Source of the DNA: Acidobacteriaceae bacterium
GTDB taxonomy: Bacteria > Acidobacteriota > Vicinamibacteria > Vicinamibacterales > CAVVIG01
Length of the DNA: 8,359 nt
Assembly: GCA_031274845.1 (NCBI GenBank)
Contig: JAISPN010000041.1
Location: 1-8,359, forward strand
Direction of reading: 5' to 3'
The notes under the pieces were generated by a model, which saw nothing but the letters and a program-made list of their open reading frames with translations, was not told the origin of the DNA and searched no databases. Each line of letters starts with the position of its first letter. Position 1 is the first letter of the stretch. The translations under genes and the position numbers were made by a program. Of this stretch, positions 1 through 6,226 are shown piece after piece.

Positions 1-693
1 CAGATTGAACTGACCCGTGAACGACGTTTCGGTCAGATACGCCGTGGCGGTCTTCGTTGACCCGAGCACGGCCCACTCGACCAGATCGATTGGCGCGCCC
101 AAACCGTGCCCGCTCTCCACCAGCAGATCGCCAGGAATATTCAGGTCTTTCAACACGCTCGCGCGGGCATGACGCACGCGCCACGCTGTTTCAGAAACAC
201 CACCATCTTGCTCCGCGCCCGCAGACGGAGGCGGCTCAGCCGCCGCCACGGGCGCAGCCTCCGCCGCTCCGCCAAAACCTGCCGCGACAACGGCCGGCGC
301 GGCGCCCTCGTGACGCAGAGACAGATTCGCGGTGCTCCGCGTGCTCGTGAGGATTTGGATGGTCTGGGCGCGCGGGGCGGCGTATCCGGTGAGGTGCGCA
401 CGCACGACGTACGGCCCTGGCGTCAGCGTGCCGAATTCGAAATGGCCGTCTTTGTCGGTTACCGCCACCATCGTGGTCGCGCCAAGCGCGGAGACCACGA
501 CGCCTTCAACTGGAAGTCCCTGTTCGTCGACCACGGCGCCTGCAAGCGCGCCAGGCGCGAACGTACCAAGACGGGAGAGGGGGGGAACCGATTGACGGGC
601 CGCAGGCGACTGCGCAGCAGCCGGAGCGGTCACGCTCGCCAGCAGCATGCCACCTAGCGTTACCGAAACCGAAAGCCTGACCGATTTCGCCAT
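1..693 (-). CDS. Secreted carboxypeptidase-regulatory-like domain protein, C-terminus cut off by window edge
   Basis: This reading frame stays open from an ATG at 693 to the left edge, giving 231 residues without a stop. Residues 1-28 form a signal peptide (KSVR, a hydrophobic stretch, then APAAAQS), so the protein is exported. Residues about 49-112 look like a carboxypeptidase-regulatory-like beta-sandwich: GALAGAVVDEQGLPVEGV, TDKDGHFEFGTLTPGPY, then a GY turn. Residues 130-168 are Ala/Pro/Gly-rich and probably disordered. A more ordered segment with WRVRHARASVLKD at 171-183 follows; from memory, similar segments occur in acidobacterial proteins that carry this domain. GGAG (plus-strand 703-706) lies 9 nt before the ATG and supports the start. 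The gene begins 55 nt after the stop of the upstream minus-strand gene, so the two probably share a transcript. In this phylum such domains often precede TonB-dependent outer-membrane barrels, but no plug or barrel is visible here, so the full function is unknown. Confidence 0.85.
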   Translation of the reverse strand, partial: MAKSVRLSVSVTLGGMLLASVTAPAAAQSPAARQSVPPLSRLGTFAPGALAGAVVDEQGLPVEGVVVSALGATTMVAVTDKDGHFEFGTLTPGPYVVRAHLTGYAAPRAQTIQILTSTRSTANLSLRHEGAAPAVVAAGFGGAAEAAPVAAAEPPPSAGAEQDGGVSETAWRVRHARASVLKDLNIPGDLLVESGHGLGAPIDLVEWAVLGSTKTATAYLTETSFTGQFNL

Positions 694-748
694 CCAGTTA
701 CACTCCGGGAGGATTGTCCCCCCGCCGCTCGTCTGCTATCTGACGTGA

Positions 749-1816
749 CTACTCAGAAATCGAGAACTCGACGTTACGCGTCAGCGTCTTGTCGGCGAGC
801 TTATCCGTCACTTTGATCTCGAGCCGGTAGTCACCGGCCGGGAACGAAGCGAGCGGCACGGCCTGTCCACTCTGCAGCTGGTGTCCGGCTGCGAAGTCAA
901 ACTGCGGCGGCAACGTTTGCGCGTTCAGATTCTGCGGATTGGTCTTGTTGAAGAACTTCTCGGCGCCGTTCTGCGTCGTGTAGAAGTTGTACTCGACGGT
1001 GACGTCAGGTTTGTTGCCGCTGTCGGTCTTGGCGTTGTAGATCAGCAGGAACGTCGAAAGCTCAGACTTCTTGGTGAACTTGTTGGTGAACGCCGGCTGG
1101 ATTTCCATCGTCCCGAGCGCATAGGGCCGCTCGGCCTGTTGCGCGGCCGTGAGCGGCGCTGGAAGCGGATCGATCCGCTCGGCAATGATGACCGAGCTGG
1201 TATTGAGCTCGCCGTTCCACAAATCGGGCACGTCGATCGAGTGCTTGATGATGCTCACCTTCGGCGCTGGTGCGTTCTTCGGCGCCTTATCGGGAGCCAC
1301 TTCCTTGGCCACCACGTAGACGTCGTACTTGCCCGGCGCGACCGTGAAGCTGCGACTGATGTTCATCGGCCCGCTCTGTCCCGACGGAATCTGGATGATG
1401 TTCAGGTCTTCGTACGGGAAATCTTTCTTTGCTGGCGCCTTTTTGTCGTCCTTCTTATCGGCGGCCGCGGCGGCAGCCGGAGCCGGGGCCGGGGCATCCT
1501 TCGAGACCACGCGCCAGTAGAGCGAGACGCGCCCTGTCGTGACTTTCGACGGATCCAGGCTGACGCTGAACGGCAGATACTGCTTGTTTCCCTGCGCCTT
1601 CAGCAGGTCTTCGCGCAGCCATGCAAGCGAGAGATCGTTCGCCATTGCCTGACCGGCCGCGGCATCGTCGACGACCTTGACGATCGTCTGCACTTCCTTC
1701 TTCTCGGCATCACTAAGCTTGCGCTGTTGTTGGGGCGCATTTTGCGCAAACAACGCAGCCGAAAAAAACAAAACGGCTGCGGAGCCGAGAGAAATCACGC
1801 GACGCCGAGTGACCAT
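749..1816 (-). CDS. Secreted hypothetical protein with an Ala/Lys-rich linker and a C-terminal beta-sandwich-like segment
   Basis: This encodes 355 residues of unknown function. The frame could extend upstream to an ATG at 1867. The ATG at 1816 is preferred because AGGAG (plus-strand 1825-1829) sits 8 nt before it, and because the protein then begins with a clean signal peptide: VTRRR, a hydrophobic core, and probable cleavage after LFA at residues 22-24. Residues 108-133 are a low-complexity Ala/Pro then Asp/Lys linker. PGKYDVYVV (161-169) and FPAGDYRLEIKVTDK (325-339) are typical of Ig-like or beta-sandwich folds. Similar C-terminal phrases occur in acidobacterial secreted proteins near GWxTD-type proteins, but I see no GWxTD motif and no catalytic residues. 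It is the first gene of a probable two-gene minus-strand unit with the carboxypeptidase-regulatory-like protein, which suggests a shared envelope or periplasmic role. That link is inference. Confidence 0.82.
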   Translation of the reverse strand: MVTRRRVISLGSAAVLFFSAALFAQNAPQQQRKLSDAEKKEVQTIVKVVDDAAAGQAMANDLSLAWLREDLLKAQGNKQYLPFSVSLDPSKVTTGRVSLYWRVVSKDAPAPAPAAAAAADKKDDKKAPAKKDFPYEDLNIIQIPSGQSGPMNISRSFTVAPGKYDVYVVAKEVAPDKAPKNAPAPKVSIIKHSIDVPDLWNGELNTSSVIIAERIDPLPAPLTAAQQAERPYALGTMEIQPAFTNKFTKKSELSTFLLIYNAKTDSGNKPDVTVEYNFYTTQNGAEKFFNKTNPQNLNAQTLPPQFDFAAGHQLQSGQAVPLASFPAGDYRLEIKVTDKLADKTLTRNVEFSISE

Positions 1817-1824
1817 GCAACGTT

Positions 1825-1829
1825 CTCCT
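1825..1829 (-). promoter_or_regulatory. Ribosome binding site that sets the start at 1816
   Basis: The minus strand reads AGGAG here, 8 nt before the ATG at 1816-1814. The longer in-frame ATG at 1867 would lie upstream of the predicted -10 box at 1857-1862 and so outside the expected transcript. The RBS and the promoter therefore agree on the shorter protein. Confidence 0.75.
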
Positions 1830-1856
1830 GAAAATAGCGTTGGTAATGAGCTGCCC

Positions 1857-1886
1857 ATAATATGCACCCGGCTGCGGCGAAGTCAA
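1857..1886 (-). promoter_or_regulatory. Sigma70-type promoter for the two-gene minus-strand unit
   Basis: The minus strand shows TTGACT (plus-strand 1881-1886) as the -35 box, an 18-nt spacer, and TATTAT (plus-strand 1857-1862) as the -10 box. Each hexamer matches the consensus at five of six positions. The expected transcription start near 1850 gives a leader of about 34 nt before the ATG at 1816, with the AGGAG in place. It stands out as an AT-rich patch in GC-rich surroundings. Confidence 0.65.
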
Positions 1887-2287
1887 CAAACTGCTCTGCT
1901 GTCAGCAACTTCCCGTCACCGCCAAAGAATCCGGCTCCCTCGGCGGCCGGCGAATCGGCCAGCCGCCCGTCCGTTCGTCCACGGCACCCGCGTATCCACA
2001 GCGATACGCACGCCGACACTGCCGATCACCTGCCTGCGTCACAGCGACGTCACGGCGGCGTCATCATCAGGGATCAGCTCTCGACTATTCGTTCGTCGAG
2101 GTGTACAAAGCACTGTAGGACGCTACACGATCACACGCTGCTCGATGCGAGAGATCTGATCGTCAGCGAGGGACTCGACTTGCGCGACGTTGCCCCAGGA
2201 ACCTGCGAGATGTGCTCTCTTCTACTGTCTATCGTCGGATGCGACGAGACGCTGTCGCGCACTGCGTTCACGCGGAGCTGACGCGCA
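1887..2287. other. Divergent intergenic region upstream of glgC, no gene supported
   Basis: About 400 nt separate the minus-strand promoter from the glgC start. The open frame at 1862-2281 on the plus strand has no RBS, begins inside the minus-strand promoter, and yields a Ser/Arg/His/Pro-rich product without recognisable motifs, so I do not call it a gene. The region contains the 7-mer direct repeat at 2036-2064 and a short hairpin-capable stretch (TGTAG, GACG loop, CTACA at 2114-2127). I found no strong plus-strand promoter. The best candidate is TCGACT, 17 nt, TACAAA ending near 2110, and it is weak. I saw no tRNA or riboswitch that I could recognise. Confidence 0.5.
2036..2064 (+). promoter_or_regulatory. 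Three direct 7-mer repeats with 4-nt spacers, candidate operator
   Basis: GCGTCAC (2036-2042), ACGTCAC (2047-2053) and GCGTCAT (2058-2064) are separated by exactly 4 nt each (AGCG and GGCG). This gives an 11-nt period with an invariant CGTCA core. OmpR/PhoB-family response regulators are known to bind tandem 7-bp direct repeats separated by about 4 bp, as in the pho box with its GTCA core. The array lies about 220 nt before glgC and about 150 nt upstream of the divergent promoter, so it could regulate either side. The assignment as an operator is inference. Confidence 0.35.
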
Positions 2288-3568
2288 ATGTCTGCCTTGC
2301 TCGACGATAGCCTCGTTATCGTGCTGGCGGGTGGCGCCGGCGAACGGCTCTTTCCGCTCACCAAGGACCGCGCCAAACCGGCGGTCTACTTCGGCGGCCC
2401 GTACCGCATCATCGACTTCGTCCTGAGCAACTGCATCAACTCAGGCCTGCGCCGGGTCTTCATCGCGACGCAGTACAAATCGCTGTCGCTCAACCGCCAC
2501 ATCCGCGGCGGCTGGGGCATCGTGTCCGAGGAACTCGGCGAGTTCATTGAAATCCTGCCGCCACAGAAACGGGTGAGCGAACACTGGTACCAAGGGACCG
2601 CGGACGCCGTCTACCAGAACCTCTACTCCGTCATGCGGGAGAATCCGAAGTACGTGTTCGTGCTCTCCGGCGATCACCTCTACAAGATGGATTACGCCCG
2701 CATGCTGCGCTATCACCAGGAGAAAGGCGCGGCGGTCACGTTGGCGTGCATCGAGGAACCGATTGCCGAAGCCTCCCGCTTCGGCATCGTCGCGATCGAC
2801 GAGACCCACCGCGTCACCGAGTTCCAGGAGAAGCCGGCGCAGCCTAGCCCGATTCCCGGCGTGCCCGACTTCGCGCTCGCCTCGATGGGGGTCTACATCT
2901 TCAACACCGATGTCCTCGTCAGCGCGCTCGAAGGCGATGCCGACAAGCACACCAATCACGATTTCGGCAAAGACATCATCCCGGCGCTGATTCATCAGGC
3001 GCCGGTCTACGCGTACAGCTTCTACGACGAGAACAAAAAGGCGTCGAAGTACTGGCGCGACATCGGCACGCTCGACGCCTACTTCGAAGCCAACATGGAC
3101 CTGTGCCACGTCAACCCGGAGTTCAACCTCTACGATCCGGAGTGGCCGCTGCGCACCAATCAACCGCAGGCACCGCCCGCGAAGTTCGTGTTCGCCGAAA
3201 CCGGCGGCCGCTGCGGTCAGGCGCTCGATTCGATCATCTCGCCCGGTTGCATCATCTCGGGAAGCACCGTGCTTGGCAGCGTGCTCTGTCCCAACGTGCG
3301 CGTCCACAGTTTTTGCCAGATCGAGCAGTGCATCCTGATGCCCGGCGTCCATGTCGGACGGCATGCGAAAATCCGCCGTGCCATCATCGATCGCGACGTG
3401 ATCATTCCACGCGGCGCGCTCATCGGTTACAACCTCGACGAGGACCGGAAACGTCACACCGTCACCGACTCCGGCATCGTGGTCGTCACCACGAACGACG
3501 AGCCGCTAATCGGACCGATTGACGAAGAGGCGTTACGCCTGGAGGCGGACGCCGACCACGGAGTCTGA
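2288..3568 (+). CDS. glgC: Glucose-1-phosphate adenylyltransferase (ADP-glucose pyrophosphorylase)
   Basis: GlgC converts glucose-1-phosphate and ATP to ADP-glucose and pyrophosphate, the committed step of bacterial glycogen synthesis, in the cytoplasm. The 426-residue length matches the family (E. coli has 431). The N-terminal nucleotidyltransferase domain shows LAGGAGERL (13-21), RAKPAVYFGG (28-37, with K30 matching the E. coli activator-site lysine K39), IIDFVLSNCINSG (41-53), WYQGTADAV (100-108), GDHLYKMDY (128-136, with D129 matching catalytic D142) and EKPA (181-184, with K182 matching K195, which binds glucose-1-phosphate). YWRDIGT lies at 255-261. Residues from about 300 onward form the left-handed beta-helix domain (SIISPGCIISGS, RVHSFCQIEQC, RRAIIDRDVIIP). 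GGAG at 2274-2277 is 10 nt before the ATG, and the start matches the family N-terminus. It leads the glgC-eno-gpmA cluster, with eno starting 57 nt after its stop. No glgA or glgB is present in the window. Confidence 0.97.
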   Translation: MSALLDDSLVIVLAGGAGERLFPLTKDRAKPAVYFGGPYRIIDFVLSNCINSGLRRVFIATQYKSLSLNRHIRGGWGIVSEELGEFIEILPPQKRVSEHWYQGTADAVYQNLYSVMRENPKYVFVLSGDHLYKMDYARMLRYHQEKGAAVTLACIEEPIAEASRFGIVAIDETHRVTEFQEKPAQPSPIPGVPDFALASMGVYIFNTDVLVSALEGDADKHTNHDFGKDIIPALIHQAPVYAYSFYDENKKASKYWRDIGTLDAYFEANMDLCHVNPEFNLYDPEWPLRTNQPQAPPAKFVFAETGGRCGQALDSIISPGCIISGSTVLGSVLCPNVRVHSFCQIEQCILMPGVHVGRHAKIRRAIIDRDVIIPRGALIGYNLDEDRKRHTVTDSGIVVVTTNDEPLIGPIDEEALRLEADADHGV

Positions 3569-3625
3569 CGCATTCACACCGGGTAGCCACTCACTCATCA
3601 ACCTAGAGAGCCACGGCATACAGCT

Positions 3626-4924
<1,299 letters not shown>

Positions 4925-4926
4925 TC

Positions 4927-5670
4927 ATGCACACCGTGGTTCTCCTCCGTCACGGCTTCAGCGACTGGAACGCGAAGAATCTGTTCACCGGCTGGACCGA
5001 CGTCGACCTGAACGAACAAGGACTCGCCGAAGCGCGTGAAGCGGGCCGCCTCCTGAAGGAAGGCGGCTACCTCTTCGACCGCGCGTACACCTCGATGCTG
5101 AAGCGCGCGATCCGCACGCTTTGGATCGCGCTCGACACGACCGATCAGGTCTGGATTCCTGTCGAGAAAAGCTGGCGGCTCAACGAGCGGCACTACGGCG
5201 CATTGCAAGGACTCAACAAGGCGGAAACCGCCGAGAAGTACGGTGAGGCACAGGTGAAGATCTGGCGCCGGAGCTACGACACGCCGCCGCCGCCGCTCAC
5301 GCCAGACGATCCGCGGCATCCGTCGCACGATCCGCGCTACCACTCGCTGACCGCCAACGAGCGGCCGCTGACCGAATCACTCAAAGACACCGTCGCCCGC
5401 TTCCTGCCCTACTGGCACGAGCGCATCGCGCCAGCGATTCAGAGCGGCGAACGCGTGCTCATCGCCGCGCACGGCAACAGCTTGCGCGCGCTCGTGAAGT
5501 ATCTCGACAACATCTCGGAAGAGGCGATCGTCAATCTCAATATTCCGACGGGCATTCCGCTCGTCTACGAGCTCGACGACAACCTGAAACCGATTCGTCA
5601 TTTCTATCTGGGCGACGCCGCCGCGGCGGCTGCCGCGGCCGCCAAAGTCGCGAACCAGACCAAAGGCTGA
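4927..5670 (+). CDS. gpmA: 2,3-bisphosphoglycerate-dependent phosphoglycerate mutase
   Basis: GpmA interconverts 3-phosphoglycerate and 2-phosphoglycerate through a phosphohistidine intermediate; its product is the substrate of the enolase encoded just upstream. The 247 residues align along their full length with E. coli GpmA (250). Visible features are the RHG motif with the phospho-accepting H9, FTGWTDVDL (20-28), YTSMLKRAI (54-62, with R60), NERHYGALQGLNKAETAEKYG (starting at 86, with catalytic E87), HDPRY (134-138), AAHGNSLRALVKYLDN (from 180, with H182) and NIPTGIPLVYE (205-215). The residue after RHG is Phe (RHGFSDWN), where E. coli has Glu; this position varies between species. The C-terminus carries nine consecutive alanines (231-239), a low-complexity version of the Ala-rich tail seen in E. 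coli. GGGAG lies 9 nt before the ATG, inside the end of eno, and the two genes are 2 nt apart. Confidence 0.97.
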   Translation: MHTVVLLRHGFSDWNAKNLFTGWTDVDLNEQGLAEAREAGRLLKEGGYLFDRAYTSMLKRAIRTLWIALDTTDQVWIPVEKSWRLNERHYGALQGLNKAETAEKYGEAQVKIWRRSYDTPPPPLTPDDPRHPSHDPRYHSLTANERPLTESLKDTVARFLPYWHERIAPAIQSGERVLIAAHGNSLRALVKYLDNISEEAIVNLNIPTGIPLVYELDDNLKPIRHFYLGDAAAAAAAAAKVANQTKG

Positions 5671-5693
5671 CGAACGAACGCTGACCGGGTGTT

Positions 5694-6005
5694 CTACTCC
5701 ACCGTCTTCGTGGTTTCATCGGAGGCAATGCGCAGCGAGCGCAAGAAGCGCCGATCGTTGGCGGTGAAATCCAGATGACGTCTCGGCTGCAGCGCGCGCG
5801 TTGGCGTGGCCACGTGCGCGAGTGACTGCGACCGGGACGTCTGCACGCGAGTGACGAATCCGACCACCGCTTCGAGCGTGACCTTCATCTCGAAGCCTTC
5901 CGCGCGCGCCTCGTCACGGCACGCCTCGACTCGCGGACTTTCAGCAATTGCCGCGGCAATCGCATCGGCCAACTCCCGTGCAAGCCGATTGATGCTGTCG
6001 TCCAT
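5694..6005 (-). CDS. Small hypothetical cytoplasmic protein
   Basis: This encodes 103 residues of unknown function, convergent with gpmA and ending 23 nt from it. GGAGG (plus-strand 6013-6017) precedes two adjacent ATGs at 4 nt (6008) and 7 nt (6005); the second has the better spacing and is used here. A GTG at 6074 would add 23 residues and is less likely. The N-terminal half (SINRLARELADAIAAAIAES) looks like an amphipathic helix. It is followed by RVEACRDEARAEGFEMKV and LEAVVGFV, and then by a basic region ending with TANDRRFLRSLRI (81-93). There is no signal peptide or membrane segment. The pattern resembles short conserved hypothetical proteins I recall from Acidobacteriota, but I know no function for them. 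The codon-like composition, strong RBS and clear upstream promoter argue that it is a real gene. Confidence 0.72.
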   Translation of the reverse strand: MDDSINRLARELADAIAAAIAESPRVEACRDEARAEGFEMKVTLEAVVGFVTRVQTSRSQSLAHVATPTRALQPRRHLDFTANDRRFLRSLRIASDETTKTVE

Positions 6006-6012
6006 CATCGTT

Positions 6013-6017
6013 CCTCC
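6013..6017 (-). promoter_or_regulatory. Ribosome binding site of the small hypothetical gene
   Basis: The minus strand reads GGAGG, 7 nt before the ATG at 6005 and 4 nt before the ATG at 6008. The strong match rules out the GTG at 6074 as the main start and favours the 6005 start by spacing. Confidence 0.7.
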
Positions 6018-6142
6018 CGACGCCGGCCGGCCAATCCCCCGGGGCGCCTCGTACGTCCATGCACCGAAGGCCACACGCGTGACAGGCCCTCAGCATCAAT
6101 TGACTGTCGTCGAGAAAAACTATCTAGCGTGAAATTGGCCCG

Positions 6143-6171
6143 AGTGTAGGAACAACCTCACGATCTGTCAA
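6143..6171 (-). promoter_or_regulatory. Sigma70-type promoter for the small hypothetical gene
   Basis: The minus strand shows a perfect TTGACA -35 box (plus-strand 6166-6171), a 17-nt spacer and TACACT (plus-strand 6143-6148) as the -10 box. The predicted transcript starts near 6136, leaving a leader of about 130 nt before the ATG at 6005. That is long for such a small gene and could carry control elements, although I recognise none. The promoter points away from the mutase gene and overlaps the purine run (6170-6174) that could otherwise be read as an RBS for a mutase start at 6185. Confidence 0.6.
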
Positions 6172-6205
6172 GGACTTACGGCGGATGCGCCGCGACGCCT
6201 CGCGT

Positions 6206-6218
6206 TACAATTCGAAGG
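6206..6218 (+). promoter_or_regulatory. Possible -10 box and ribosome binding site before the mutase start at 6227
   Basis: TACAAT (6206-6211) matches the -10 consensus at five of six positions. GAAGG (6214-6218) lies 8 nt before the ATG at 6227. No -35 hexamer is visible at 16-18 nt, and a start near 6218 would give a leader of only about 9 nt, too short to include the GAAGG. The two elements therefore cannot both act as simple textbook sites. Confidence 0.3.
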
Positions 6219-6226
6219 CAGTTCCG

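Noticed and set aside
106..657. 183-residue plus-strand open frame at the left end
   Set aside because: The minus strand encodes a signal peptide and a carboxypeptidase-regulatory-like domain across the same bases; the plus frame gives an Arg-rich product without motifs.
881..1831. 316-residue plus-strand open frame
   Set aside because: It lies opposite the secreted minus-strand protein, which has a signal peptide, RBS and promoter. The plus-strand product is Arg/Leu/Val-rich and without motifs.
2114..2127. Small inverted repeat (TGTAG, GACG, CTACA) as a terminator or operator
   Set aside because: The stem has only five pairs, no T-run follows, and no gene ends nearby. It is not distinguishable from chance.
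1862..2281. 139-residue plus-strand open frame before glgC
   Set aside because: It has no RBS, starts within the divergent promoter, and its composition and lack of any motif suggest a chance open frame in GC-rich DNA.
2441..3457. Long minus-strand open frame opposite glgC
   Set aside because: It is antisense to an unambiguous glgC, is rich in Asp/Arg/Val as expected from GC-biased codons read backwards, and has no motif.
5699..5717. CCAC/GTGG hairpin followed by TTT after gpmA as a terminator
   Set aside because: The four-pair stem and the three Ts are too weak, and the site lies inside the convergent small gene.
6100..6126. Plus-strand TTGACT with TATCTA as a mutase promoter
   Set aside because: The spacer is 15 nt and the -10 matches only three consensus positions.
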